NCBI GenBank assembly: GCA_905193225.1
Contig: CAJJNV010000007.1
Span: forward strand, 1-64,000
DNA from: an uncultured Oscillospiraceae bacterium
Lineage (GTDB): Bacteria > Bacillota > Clostridia > Oscillospirales > Acutalibacteraceae
DNA length: 64,000 nt
Reading direction: 5' to 3'
Positions 7,775 to 18,600 of the stretch are shown here, one piece after another. The position numbers and the translations under genes are program-made. The notes under the pieces were generated by a model. The model was given only the letters and a program-made list of their open reading frames with translations. It did not search any database and was not told where the DNA came from. Positions within the stretch are counted from its first letter, which is position 1, and the number at the start of each line of letters is the position of its first letter.

Positions 7775-8758
7775 TTACTTGTTCTCATAGAAAACAAAGT
7801 GGTTTACAACAGCGACAACAACGGCAATTATAATACCGACGAAGGCCAGATAAACGAAAGCTCTTGCCGATGCCTCTTCGTAAGCTCCCGTGGTTATGCG
7901 GCCGAATATATCGCCCATAACGCTGTTGCTGGAGTTTGTGAAGCTGTCGACTATGGTATAAACCATATTAACAAGTATGAGCGGGCTTATCATCGGGATG
8001 GTTATTTTCCAGAAGCTTTCCCACCAGGTAGCACCTTCAACCGTAGCCGATTCGTAGATGGCGGGAGAGATGGACTGGAGTCCGGCAAGGAAGATTATGA
8101 GCTGAACGCCGGAGTTTGTGACGATTGAATAGATGTTGTCGATTGCTCCCGAAACGAGGGATGTAAGCTGCGGGCTTATGCTCAGCGAATTGAGCAGCAG
8201 CTTAATATCGACCTGGGTGAAAAGTCCTCCGGCCACGTTTCCGGCCTCGGTGGTAAGAGCCGCAGCCGAAACAAGTCCCATATTCTCGGCGGTAACGATA
8301 ACGCCGGTGGAAATAACAACCGGGAGGAAGAGCATTGCGCGGTAAAATCCCTTTCCGCCGAGGTTTCGGTTAAGAAGTGTGGCGATTATAAGGGCATATA
8401 TCAGAATGACAAGAACATTCATAAGCATAGTTCCCAGAGATTCAACAATTCCTCTGATGAAGTATGCATCTCCGAAGATAGCGTCCTTATAATGGGTAAG
8501 GCCTGCCGGAGTAAAAATGTAATTTACCTTGTCCACGTCGCTGATACTGAATCTGAAGGATTCCACAAGGGCGGGAATGTAAATCAGCACAAGACCGACA
8601 AGGAACGGCAGTATGAAGATGTATCCCATGGCGTTTCTTTTGGCCGTCAGATCCATCATTCTTTTTTTCTTAGGAAGCTTGAGGGCTGCCTGACCGCCGT
8701 TTCCGACGACACTTGAACTTGCGTTTTCAGTTGTTTGTTTAAGTTTTGTAAATTTCAT
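7775..8758 (-). CDS. Sugar ABC transporter permease (MalF type), system 1
   Basis: Partner permease of 327 residues with a basic cytoplasmic N-terminus (PKKKRMMDLTAKRNA) and six hydrophobic segments. The EAA-type loop reads YESATVEGATWWESFWKITI near residues 245-265. The insertion between the second and third helices (about residues 150-215, with TTEAGNVAGG) is extracellular and longer than in minimal MalF-type permeases. The start is supported by GGAGGGG eleven bases upstream. Same operon as the following permease and the preceding DUF5696-like gene. Confidence 0.92.
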   Translation of the reverse strand: MKFTKLKQTTENASSSVVGNGGQAALKLPKKKRMMDLTAKRNAMGYIFILPFLVGLVLIYIPALVESFRFSISDVDKVNYIFTPAGLTHYKDAIFGDAYFIRGIVESLGTMLMNVLVILIYALIIATLLNRNLGGKGFYRAMLFLPVVISTGVIVTAENMGLVSAAALTTEAGNVAGGLFTQVDIKLLLNSLSISPQLTSLVSGAIDNIYSIVTNSGVQLIIFLAGLQSISPAIYESATVEGATWWESFWKITIPMISPLILVNMVYTIVDSFTNSSNSVMGDIFGRITTGAYEEASARAFVYLAFVGIIIAVVVAVVNHFVFYENK

Positions 8759-8774
8759 TTTCAGCCCCTCCTTC

Positions 8775-11402
8775 CTATCTGTTTACAACAACGAAGCCCT
8801 GTGCCGGAACGGTTACCCCGTCGACCGTGCTATCGTTTTCGGTATAGTTAACGGCGATTCTTCTGCCGTTTTCATAGGTTGTTACATAAACGCCTTCGGC
8901 CACCTTGTCGTGTCCGGTGATGACGCAGTTCTGAACCCCGTCAAGGGCTTCGGCGATACGCTTGTAATCGGAGACCGCCGTATCGAACCATCTCTCATAG
9001 TTGGTGGAATAAAGATTCGAATAGTTGGTATCCTTAACCATCTCGGGTTTGGCATAATTGAGAATGTATCTGACGCCTGCACCGTATTCAACCGACTTGA
9101 GTATGAGCATATTGTAGTTGTCGGCAAGGTTAAGTGCACTTCCCGCATATGACACATAGCCGTGAACGACTATCTGCATAAAGGGAACGCTTTCGGCCGC
9201 GAAAGAAAGTCCGCTGTTGTCCATGGGGATGTTGAGCACGTCGTCTGCATAAGGCAGCGCATATGCATTACCAACATCGACCATAATCTTGTTGTCGGCC
9301 GACAGTTTTTCGAGCAGCTTTTGCGTGTCCGTTCTGACCTGCTCGCGGTGAACGGTGTTTTCCTCAAAGTCGGAGAACATTGTGTCGCCGATGGTCGAAA
9401 GAGCAACCGCTCCCGTGCCGAGCTTGGACATTCTCTTCATAATGCTGTCGATGTTTGAAAGAATGGTCGAGCTCTTGTTGACAATCTGGGTGAAGGGAAC
9501 GGCAATGGCCTTCTGGGCTATGTCGCTGGAGGTGTTGGAATAGGTGACCAGCGTGCCTTCCATAAATCTTGCGTGTGTCGATGCGGCTCCGAGAGTTCCT
9601 TTATTCTTTTCGAGCACAAGCTCCATATTGGGATAAAGGGTGTCTCCGTTTTGCTTCATCTTTTCGGCAAGCTCGGCCACGCTCTTCTGGGTTCCGACCG
9701 TAGACTGAACATTGCCTATCTTAGAAAGCTCGTTTTCATATTTATCTCCGTAAAGATTGTTATATCTTACTGCGATATTTTTAACGCCGTTTGCAATCAG
9801 GCTGTCGTATATTTCTCCGCACTGCTCAACCGTTGTAAGGGCGCGTGTGGCATTGTAAGCATATCCGACAAAGGTTTCGCTTCTGAGCACGGCGCCGTAG
9901 GTCTCGTAATAGAATTTGGTCGAACCGTCCGAAAGCTTTTGCTTGTCGCCGAAGACCTTGTTTCTGACCTTTTCGGCCATACCGACATAGTTGGATTTTT
10001 CACCGGTCAGGAAGTTATAGCTTATGGTGATGTCCTTGTCGTAGGGCTTGGAAGCAAATTTGAGCAGATTACTGAGGTTGGACATTCCGCTGGGCAGGTA
10101 GGAATCAAATTCGGCCAGCTGATATTCGGTGCCGATGTAGGCATAGGGGGTAACATCCGAATAGATCGGATTATATTCGATAAAGCCCTGGCCCGATCCG
10201 TTGTCAACGTATGCCACAAAGGAGTTGTCCCCGTTGGTCACGCCAAACACCGGAAGTGTCGCCTGCTTCATTGTGCCGTTTATTGATTTTGTCCACTGGG
10301 TATGGTCGGGACCGTAGAAGGGCAGCGAAACCGAGTTTTTGGTTTCGGTTTTAATGTCAAAGAGCGATCCGCTTCCGTCGGGAACGAAAACATATCCGTC
10401 GCTTCCGTCGGTAACCGTTCCGAAGTAAGGAAGAACCGATACCGAGTAAAGCTTGAAGTTGTCGTCATCATATTTGATCTGATCGGCCGGAACATTGACG
10501 TGCAGTCCGTCGTTGTCGAGTGTATATTCAATGGTGATGAAGAAGTTGGCCTCGGCCGGCGTTTCGGAAACATAATTGATCTTTTTGTATTCCTCTTCGA
10601 CCTTTTCGAGGGTCCAGCCTACGGGGCGGAGAACCTCACTGACGAACTTGGTCTTACGGGTCTTTGCAACGCTCTGCACTATGTAAAGATCCTCGCTCTT
10701 TATGAGGGGGTATTTACTGGCAATGGCCTGCTGCTGTTCCTTGTCTATCTCATCATAAACATTGAGGAGATAGAAGGACTGGAACTGATTTTTCTGCGCC
10801 GGTGTCAACAGGTCGCAAATACTGTTGTATGTATCAACCGTCAAAACATCGGGGAGCAGATAGTAATCGATTGTTTTGCCTATTTTGTAGGCCACTCTGA
10901 TACCGTTGTCCATCGCATAGCATTTAACGGTAGGAGCGTATTCGCTGTTGTTTAAAAGCGCGTCTCTGTAGCTTGTGAAAATCGTGCTTTTGTTGTTTTC
11001 GTCGTAATAGTTGAGAAGTACCTGGGACATATATTTGTCCTTTGTGGAGTCAACAGTGGTGGAATCGACAAAGTCGCTTTCACCGAGATTACTTCTCCAG
11101 ATATATCCGGTACTCTTTACCTTGACGCATACAGTCATTGTATCGGGGTCTATCATTAACTGATAGTTGCTGTTGTCGGCAACAAGGTCATAGCCTTCGA
11201 CATCGGCCGCTCCTCTTGAAGAAAACTCGGTTCCTTCAAGATTGTTAAGGTCAATGTCGAGCACGCTTTCCTCCTCGGCAGCGTCGGTGGAGGAAACGGC
11301 ATCGGTGCCGTCGGTGCTGTCCGAACCTTTACAGCCGGTTATTGACAGTACGAGTGCAAGACAAAGCAGTATTACGCTCAAGTGCTTAAATCCGGTCTTC
11401 AT
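8775..11402 (-). CDS. DUF5696-like surface lipoprotein of unknown function
   Basis: 875 residues with a lipoprotein signal peptide (lipobox ITGC, Cys near 24) and an acidic Ser/Thr-rich linker. Residues about 70-350 look like a beta-rich module (NYQLMIDPDTMTVCVKVKS). About 500-800 alternates hydrophobic strands and helices as in a TIM barrel, with acidic residues at predicted strand ends (GDTMFSDFEE near 680 and MVDVGNAYALPYADD near 725). I recall the family as DUF5696, found beside sugar ABC transporters in Paenibacillus and clostridia. No activity is known to me. A cell-surface glycan-binding or glycosidase role is inferred from fold pattern and context only. Confidence 0.6.
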   Translation of the reverse strand: MKTGFKHLSVILLCLALVLSITGCKGSDSTDGTDAVSSTDAAEEESVLDIDLNNLEGTEFSSRGAADVEGYDLVADNSNYQLMIDPDTMTVCVKVKSTGYIWRSNLGESDFVDSTTVDSTKDKYMSQVLLNYYDENNKSTIFTSYRDALLNNSEYAPTVKCYAMDNGIRVAYKIGKTIDYYLLPDVLTVDTYNSICDLLTPAQKNQFQSFYLLNVYDEIDKEQQQAIASKYPLIKSEDLYIVQSVAKTRKTKFVSEVLRPVGWTLEKVEEEYKKINYVSETPAEANFFITIEYTLDNDGLHVNVPADQIKYDDDNFKLYSVSVLPYFGTVTDGSDGYVFVPDGSGSLFDIKTETKNSVSLPFYGPDHTQWTKSINGTMKQATLPVFGVTNGDNSFVAYVDNGSGQGFIEYNPIYSDVTPYAYIGTEYQLAEFDSYLPSGMSNLSNLLKFASKPYDKDITISYNFLTGEKSNYVGMAEKVRNKVFGDKQKLSDGSTKFYYETYGAVLRSETFVGYAYNATRALTTVEQCGEIYDSLIANGVKNIAVRYNNLYGDKYENELSKIGNVQSTVGTQKSVAELAEKMKQNGDTLYPNMELVLEKNKGTLGAASTHARFMEGTLVTYSNTSSDIAQKAIAVPFTQIVNKSSTILSNIDSIMKRMSKLGTGAVALSTIGDTMFSDFEENTVHREQVRTDTQKLLEKLSADNKIMVDVGNAYALPYADDVLNIPMDNSGLSFAAESVPFMQIVVHGYVSYAGSALNLADNYNMLILKSVEYGAGVRYILNYAKPEMVKDTNYSNLYSTNYERWFDTAVSDYKRIAEALDGVQNCVITGHDKVAEGVYVTTYENGRRIAVNYTENDSTVDGVTVPAQGFVVVNR

Positions 11403-11446
11403 ATTTTCCCATCCTTTTGCAATAATTTGTCTGCTGTTTGCGTTCG

Positions 11447-13732
11447 TTACATTCTGTAGGTAAGTTCAATGATAATACTGTCAATGAAATTATATATTCT
11501 CTGATAGGTGGTGATGATGAGCAGCGCGATAAATACGATGATCGCCATTCCCACGCCGCTGAGAAGTATAGAACCAAGACTGCTGGCAACGGTGTATCTG
11601 TGTGTAACCGTGTTGCCCACGAAAAGCAGGATTCCGGTCCATACAACTCCCAGCGAGGAGAAGAAGGTGATGTACATTGCCTCATCGAGGATGAATATGT
11701 GGGACAGGCAGATGTTGAGCACCGTCATAAGCACCATCGGCATAAGAGCATATCCGGTGAATTTGTATATATCCTTCATACTTCCTTCGCCGTTTGCGAG
11801 GGTGGTGACACACCAGTTGGCGAGCACCCACAAAAGCAAGGGAAGAACGACCATTGAAATTTCCTTGATGGGAGAAATCTGTGTTCCGTAGCTTCCGTTA
11901 AAGAGATAGTTGGTGAACAGCTTGGAACAAATATTCACCAAAGCAAGAAGTCCTATAATGAGCGTTGCGGCAGGTGCCGATCCGCGTTTTTCGTGCTTGA
12001 GATCCCAGAATCCGTCGAAGGGATGAAGCATTATATAGAACTCGTAAAGGAAGGAATTCAAAAATCCTTTTCTCTTGTCCTTATATTTGTCGTCGCGGTT
12101 GCGCTTGCCTATCCATTTGAAAAGTTTGACAAGCAGGAACATGATGGCCACAAATATGAGTACGAACCATACAAGATATTTTTCGATGAGCTGATTGCGG
12201 TATTCTCCGAGAGCCACCGAATATCTGGTCTGGTTATTGGAATATTTGAAGTTCTTAACCGCGTCGACATAATCTTCGGTTCTTATCTGGGCATTTCCTA
12301 TTCCGTCATATGCAATATCGAAGTTTGCATTTTCGTTAAGAACCTGTTCCCAATACTGAACGCTCTCGTCATACTCAAATCTGCTGTAACAGTCATAAGC
12401 CTCGTCAATAAGTGTTCCGTAATTAGTAATCGAGAAAACCGTAAAGCTGCTTCCCTTTGCGTCGGCGTCGAGAAGCAAAAGATCCTCATCTTTATATGCG
12501 ATGGAAACCGGCGTTACCGAATTTCCTGTCTGATTTCCCTTGCCCGAGAAGGCGTAAAGCAGCTCACCGTCTACCGAGTAGGTAAAGAGACGGTTCTTTC
12601 TGGTATCCATTATGGTATATCTGCCGCTGGGCGAAAGGGCCACATCGGCAATAATGGAAACCTGCGCCTGACCGAGGGAGTTATATTTAAAGCTGATATC
12701 GCCCACGGTGGAATGGTATCCGCTTCTCACCAAAACATCGTTACCGGTAGGATTAAGGCGTTTGACCGGAGAATACTTGGAATCCTTCGAGCGGGAGGAG
12801 ATGGTCGAGGTAATCTCATCGGCGTTTATAGAGCTGGTGGTCGCATAAACGAATCCCTTTTCGTCAATTCTTATGTTGTTGTATTCGGTAGGAACGAAGG
12901 ACTGCATTTGACTCTGCTGTTCCTTGGAAAGCATCGTTTTCCAGATGTAGTCGACCACATTGTAGCTAACCTTCTGTGCTCCGACGAATCCGCTGAACTC
13001 TCCGTCTCTGTCGAGAAGAAGAATACCCATATTAACACTCTGTGCAACCACGAAAATATTTTCCGACTGGTCGACTGCAAGCTTCTTGGGGCGATAAACA
13101 TAGTCGCTGTCCATAAGGCTTTTGAGCTGACTGTCTTCCATATTAACGGGGCTGTCATAGGTCTTTATGAATTTTCCGCCGGGAGTAAAACGCACGATAC
13201 GCTGATTCTGGGTATCGGCCACATAAATGGTGTTGTCGGGTGCTATGGTCACACCTTCGGGATGGTTAAAGGAATCTTCTTTTCCATTGTTGTCAAAGGT
13301 GGCTATAACAAACTTGACCGAGTAATCGGGATTGAGCACCACAAGACGTCCTATTTTTGCGTTTGTGTCTTCAACCACGTCGGATGTGCTTTCATCGGTA
13401 CTGCTGTCCGAAACCTCGCCCGAAACTACCTCTCCCGAGGCAACTCCGGCCACATCATATCCGGTATCAACAATGTACACGTTTCCGCTGCTGTCGACCT
13501 CGATGTCCTGAGGCTCGGTGAAATTTCCCACGCCGAGATCGTCACCGGTAAAGGTGCTGCTCGGAATATAGGCGTGGGGGGTGATTATGGGGTTTCCGTT
13601 ATAGTCATACATATATGTGTCGTATGCCACCGATGATGACTCTACCGTTTTTGCCGATGCGCCGACGCAAAGGGCGCCCGTAACCATAATCGCCGCTATT
13701 GTTATACTAAGTATTTTCTTAAATATTCGCAT
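11447..13732 (-). CDS. Membrane protein with NHL beta-propeller and Yip1-like domain
   Basis: 761 residues. There is a Sec signal peptide (cleavage near ASA, residue 27). NHL-type repeats fill about residues 60-400 (VGNFTEPQDIEVDSSGNVYI, then HPEGVTIAPDNTIYVADTQN and LAVDQSENIFVVA), giving a propeller outside the cell. A TPR-like helical segment follows (about 405-480, containing YDESVQYWEQVL), then one transmembrane helix near 505-525 and a Yip1-type membrane domain of about five helices to the C-terminus. It lies between the two ABC systems and is read with them. The layout suggests a surface sensor or assembly factor for the importers, which is inference. Confidence 0.7.
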   Translation of the reverse strand: MRIFKKILSITIAAIMVTGALCVGASAKTVESSSVAYDTYMYDYNGNPIITPHAYIPSSTFTGDDLGVGNFTEPQDIEVDSSGNVYIVDTGYDVAGVASGEVVSGEVSDSSTDESTSDVVEDTNAKIGRLVVLNPDYSVKFVIATFDNNGKEDSFNHPEGVTIAPDNTIYVADTQNQRIVRFTPGGKFIKTYDSPVNMEDSQLKSLMDSDYVYRPKKLAVDQSENIFVVAQSVNMGILLLDRDGEFSGFVGAQKVSYNVVDYIWKTMLSKEQQSQMQSFVPTEYNNIRIDEKGFVYATTSSINADEITSTISSRSKDSKYSPVKRLNPTGNDVLVRSGYHSTVGDISFKYNSLGQAQVSIIADVALSPSGRYTIMDTRKNRLFTYSVDGELLYAFSGKGNQTGNSVTPVSIAYKDEDLLLLDADAKGSSFTVFSITNYGTLIDEAYDCYSRFEYDESVQYWEQVLNENANFDIAYDGIGNAQIRTEDYVDAVKNFKYSNNQTRYSVALGEYRNQLIEKYLVWFVLIFVAIMFLLVKLFKWIGKRNRDDKYKDKRKGFLNSFLYEFYIMLHPFDGFWDLKHEKRGSAPAATLIIGLLALVNICSKLFTNYLFNGSYGTQISPIKEISMVVLPLLLWVLANWCVTTLANGEGSMKDIYKFTGYALMPMVLMTVLNICLSHIFILDEAMYITFFSSLGVVWTGILLFVGNTVTHRYTVASSLGSILLSGVGMAIIVFIALLIITTYQRIYNFIDSIIIELTYRM

Positions 13733-13770
13733 TTAAATATCCCCTTGTTACAATATCGGTTTAAACGGTC

Positions 13771-14619
13771 TTACTCCTTAATGCCGGAGGATGACATTGT
13801 TTCCACGATGTTACTCTGTGAAAACATAAATACGGCGATAGGAAGTATCATCATAAATACCACCGAGGCGGCACCTGCACCGGCTCGGGAAATACCCGCC
13901 GAAATTATCTGGGATATTGCATAGTTAAGGGTTTTTAACTGCTCGGTGTAAATGTATGTTGCGCCGGTGGAGTTCCAAAGACCTTGGAAGGAGAAAACGA
14001 TAAGTGTCAGCCAGGCAGGCTTAACCATCGGCATAACAATGGTCCAGAATATTCTCATTTCTCCGGCACCATCGATTTTGGCGGCCTCGATTATGGTATC
14101 CTTGACCATGGATTCCATATGCTGCTTCATAAGGTAAAGTCCGAGGGTGGACGAGAAAGCAGGCAGGATTATCGACCAATATGTATCAATAAGTCCGAGC
14201 TTGGACATAATGATGAAGGTCGGAATGGCGGTCGAGCCGCTGAACATAAGGGATGTAACTATGACCTTAAATATGGTCTGGGATCCGTAAAACCGCTTTT
14301 TTGAAAGGGCATATGCCGCCATGGAGGCGATTATAACATGGCCGAAGGTACCGACCACCGAAATGAAAACGGTGTTGAAGATGTATCTTGAGAAGGGTAC
14401 CCAGGAGTTGCTGAGGTTGGAGAAAAGGTCGGCAAAGTTTTTAAGAGTCGGCTTTGCGACCCAGAAGCGCGGGGGGAATATCCAAAGTTCATCAAGAGGC
14501 TTCAGAGAGGTGATTATGGCGTAGTACATAGGAAGAACCATAAGGAATCCGAATATGAAAAGGATTATAAAAATACCTATGTCGCCGCCGGTCGAACGGT
14601 TAACGCGGTTTCTTGCCAT
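13771..14619 (-). CDS. Carbohydrate ABC transporter permease (MalG type), system 2
   Basis: 282-residue CUT1 permease with six transmembrane helices. The EAA loop is TIIEAAKIDGAGEMRIFWTI near residues 180-200 (canonical EAAxxDGA). It starts one base after the stop of the other permease, which indicates translational coupling. It is clearly separate from system 1, so the locus holds two complete heterodimeric permeases. Confidence 0.93.
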   Translation of the reverse strand: MARNRVNRSTGGDIGIFIILFIFGFLMVLPMYYAIITSLKPLDELWIFPPRFWVAKPTLKNFADLFSNLSNSWVPFSRYIFNTVFISVVGTFGHVIIASMAAYALSKKRFYGSQTIFKVIVTSLMFSGSTAIPTFIIMSKLGLIDTYWSIILPAFSSTLGLYLMKQHMESMVKDTIIEAAKIDGAGEMRIFWTIVMPMVKPAWLTLIVFSFQGLWNSTGATYIYTEQLKTLNYAISQIISAGISRAGAGAASVVFMMILPIAVFMFSQSNIVETMSSSGIKE

Positions 14620-14620
14620 A

Positions 14621-15562
14621 TTAGTTACCCACCTTTCTAAGAAGTTTCTGAATGACCTTGTTGGTGATTATCATAACGAGGAAGAGTATGGTGGCTATGG
14701 CCGACGCATAACCCATCTCATAACGCATCCCGCCGTAGTCCTCAAGGTGGTGCATTATAGTATGTACTGCATATCCTGTCGAGGGGAAGCCGCAAAGACC
14801 GGTGATAACACCGCCGACGCCGAAAGCACCGGTGATGCTCATAACGGCCGAGAACATCAGCGACTCACGCATAAGGGGCAGGGTAACAAACCAAAGCTCC
14901 TGCCAACGGTTGCGGACTCCGTCAACTGCCGCCGCTTCGTAGTATGTACGGTCAACGCCCTGAAAACCGGCAATGAAGGCAAGGAAGGAGGTGCCGAGAC
15001 TGGTCCAGAGAATAACCACGATACAGAGCGGCATCATATACTGGGTGTTGGTAAACCAGAGTATCGGCGAATCGATGACTCCAAGCTTGAGCAGGAAGGC
15101 GTTTACAAGGCCGTAGCTGTCGCTGGAGAACATAAGTGTGAAGATAAGGAAGGCGTTACCCGAAATGGACGGTGCATAGAAGCAAAGGGTGATGAACGCA
15201 CGCACCTTCGGAGAAAACTCGTTTATACACCATGCAAAGAAGAAACAGAGCAGGTATCCCACAGGTCCGGTAATACCGGCCAGAATGACCGTGTTTCTTA
15301 TGGCAATAAGAAATATTTCGTCGTGCAGCAGCAATCTCGAATAGTTTTCAAGTCCGACAAAGTTAGGCCACTGGAGCATGTTGAAGTCGGTAAAGCTGAA
15401 GAACATGGAAACAGCAACCGGAAGCACCGTGAAAATGGTGAAAAGTATAACATACGGCGCGCTCATAAGATAGCCGACGCGGTCGTCCCAAATCTTCGCC
15501 AACTTTTGCTTACCGGTCAGTTTCTTGCGATCCTCCCGAGGCTGCCTTTTAAAAAGCTTCAT
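14621..15562 (-). CDS. Sugar ABC transporter permease (MalF type), system 2
   Basis: 313 residues with a basic N-terminal tail (LFKRQPREDRKKLTGKQKLA) and six hydrophobic segments. The EAA loop is YYEAAAVDGVRNRWQELWFV near residues 232-251. It follows the giant solute-binding protein gene by about 40 bases, so its partner is most likely that protein. Confidence 0.93.
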   Translation of the reverse strand: MKLFKRQPREDRKKLTGKQKLAKIWDDRVGYLMSAPYVILFTIFTVLPVAVSMFFSFTDFNMLQWPNFVGLENYSRLLLHDEIFLIAIRNTVILAGITGPVGYLLCFFFAWCINEFSPKVRAFITLCFYAPSISGNAFLIFTLMFSSDSYGLVNAFLLKLGVIDSPILWFTNTQYMMPLCIVVILWTSLGTSFLAFIAGFQGVDRTYYEAAAVDGVRNRWQELWFVTLPLMRESLMFSAVMSITGAFGVGGVITGLCGFPSTGYAVHTIMHHLEDYGGMRYEMGYASAIATILFLVMIITNKVIQKLLRKVGN

Positions 15563-15605
15563 AAATTTATTACTCCCTCGTAATAGTATTGGATAAGTTT
15601 AATGC

Positions 15606-18600
15606 TTACTTTTTATTTTCGTTATCTGCAAATTCCTTTTGCTTTCTGGTAAGCTCTTCGTTGATAAGTCTTACATTATCAAGGAGTTCTTCGCCCGGGT
15701 CGGCGTCCTGATTGACGACGGCCTGGAAAGCAAAGCTCAGATAACGGCCCAGAATGTAACTTCCGGGATACTCGGGAAGAGATCTTGCAGATTGCCACTG
15801 GTTGTAAATTGCTTTATAGTCGCTGGACGACCAGGGAAGCTGTGCAACGGCCTCCAGATTGGCAGTGTTGTAACGGGCGGATGTACCGAGAATACTTTCG
15901 ATTTCCTGACCGTATGCCACCTGAGTGTCGGTGCTGGTCCACCAGCTAAGGAAGTCCCAGGCTGCCTCGGGATCCTTGGCGTTGCTTATAATTATCGACG
16001 CGCTTCCGGCCGAGAGAGCCGTGTGGTCGATGGTGCCGTCCTCTTTTTCGATTCCGGGAATGTCGGTAAATCCCCACAGTCCCTTGATTTCGGGAGCGAA
16101 AACACTCAGCTGGTTATATGCGGTGTAATCGGCAAGACCGAGAGGCATTTCACCGGTACGGAAACGGTTGGAGAAGTCGAATGTAACAAGGCATCCGTAG
16201 GAAGTGAAGAACTCGGTATACTGCTTAAAGCAGCTGATCGAAAGGGCGCTGTCAAGTGCTGATGCCGATCCGTCTTCATTATAATAGGAACCGCCGTTCT
16301 GATAAAGCAGTGTTCCGAATACGTCGGTAATTCCGAAGTAGAGTCCGTTCATATTAAGCTTGACTATGCAGTCGTAAACCTCGGTCCAGGTTTTCGGCAC
16401 TTCCATCTCAAGCTCGGACAAAACGTCCTTTCGGTAGAAGAGCATTCCGAAGGAGAAGGTCTCGGGAACACCGTATGTCTTACCTTTATACTGATAAGGC
16501 GTATACGCCGTCTTGTTGAATCTCGACATAACCTGATCGAAGGTCTGATCGACCTTGTCGGGATCGTTGAACTGGGAAATATCCATAACCGCACCGCGGA
16601 TGGCGTAGTTAAGAGGCTCGGAGTTTCCGACGCCCAGCACCACATCGGGTCCGATGCCGGCCGTAATCGAAGGAAGTATCGTTCCGGCCGAAACGAGTTT
16701 AAGGTTTACCTTAAGGTCGCTTGATTTGGACAGCGAGTTGTCTATCAGCCGTCTGATTATCTGAGACTGGTCCTGGCTGGTGGCCACCCATACGGTAACA
16801 TCGCGGGTGTTCTCACGGGCATCGGCTGCGCGTCCTACATTATTATAGTCCATATAGAAGGAGGAAGCGAACATCTTGCTCTGGTGAACAAGGTTTTCCC
16901 AGAAGTTTGCGTTTGCGCGGGGAAGCTCCTCTTCTGCGGGGGTTATCTGAATCCAGTCATAACCGACCGGCTGAGCCGTGGCATTGACGAGCCAGGTGGA
17001 AATGGTACCGAGGTTGGATTTGAAGTTTTCAAGCTTCTTGGCAATGGTGGTGGGATTCTCGGTCATTATTTCCAGGTCGTTTATAAGGGTGTTAAAGGAG
17101 CTGGTGAAGGAGCTGTTTTTCTCTCCTGTCAGATCCTTGATCTTGGAAACAACGTCTTTAAGGGTTTCAAGATCCGCTGCCATTTCGGAAATGGTATCGG
17201 GTATCATTGTTTCAAAGCTGTAATCACGGAAGGTATCGGGGGAAGATCCGGTGATCATCATAATGCTGCGGTAGCAGTTGTTGAGACTGTAAATGGCGTT
17301 GTCGACAGCAGCCAGCAGATCGGCAAATTCTCCGAGGGTAACTTCAAGACGGATGGTGTTCTTACCTTTGGCAAAGTAGAAAAGGAAGGGGGTTCCGTCG
17401 GGAGCGCAAAGATTGGATACCTGCCAGCCGTCCTTATAGTCAAAGTGGACGTACTTTGCTTCTTCGCAGGGAATTACACCGTTGACATAAACCGAGCGGT
17501 TACAGAAAGCGCCGTCACGGTCGGTCTGTTTGAAACGGGTGGTTATATTGTAAAGGCCGGCTTCCTCAACGTCGAATTCCCATTCGATCCACTGATATGC
17601 CGAACTGAACTTATCGCTCTTTATCTGGTTGAGCTTAATTACATCGAAGGACGTAGGATATGTAATGGGGGAGGTACGGTCCCACTCGGGGTAAATGGTT
17701 GCGGCTGATTTAAGATGCATATCCTCAGCCTGACGGCGCATGGGATTGTCACCCATCTCTCCGTCGAAATCATTTGCGCTGGAGGTTCCGAGCTTATAGC
17801 CCTTCTGCTCGTATTCCTTCTGAAGGTCGGCGTAGGAAATAAGGGTGGGGGCCTTCTGGAGGGAGATGCGGTTGAAAACCACCGCTTCCTTCTGAGATTC
17901 GAACTTTATGGTGTGTGTTCCGGCGGTAAGGTAGAATTTAAAGTACTCACCGTATTTACCGCTGGTATCGATACATTTTCCGTCATACCATCCGTTAACC
18001 TCAACCGAGCTTGCGCGGATGTCGTTTCCGTCCTGGTCGAGGGTTATTCCCTCGTCGCTGTCTCTCCACACTCTGGGGAAGACAATACCGCCCGCCTCGG
18101 TGAAGGGAGATTTATCGTCTATGTAAAGTGAACGTTCGATGGAATTATTCTTTCCGGGAACGGTATAGTAAAGCACATCTATAACAAAAAGTCCGTCGTT
18201 CTGAATGTTGACCGTCCATGTGGTCGAAGCGTTTACGCCGTTGTCCGAATCGCCCATATAAAGCGACTGGCCCTTGATTCCGTTTTCGGGCAAGGCATCG
18301 TCATATGTGGCATCGGCTCTGACATCACCGACAGATGCAGTAAGATAAGCCGGATCGGCTGCTCCGAAGGTTATGATTTCAGAAGCGTCAGGCACATCGG
18401 CGTACTGTGCAATATATTCGGTGTAGGTGAATTTTGAAAAAACCGTGTTTTGCTCACGGACCTTTAAATATTCCTCTACATTTTCCGGATCGGCGGCGCT
18501 GACCATCTGCTCGGTCGAGACAGTACCTGCCGTTTCGTTATCCGCGACGGCACAGTAACCCGCCGAAGAAATCAGCATTATCGCGGAAAGCAATCCGGCG

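Noticed and set aside
11993..13636. Plus-strand open frame of 547 codons opposite the NHL-Yip1 gene
   Set aside because: Antisense of a signal-peptide-bearing propeller protein with regular repeats; no independent evidence for translation.
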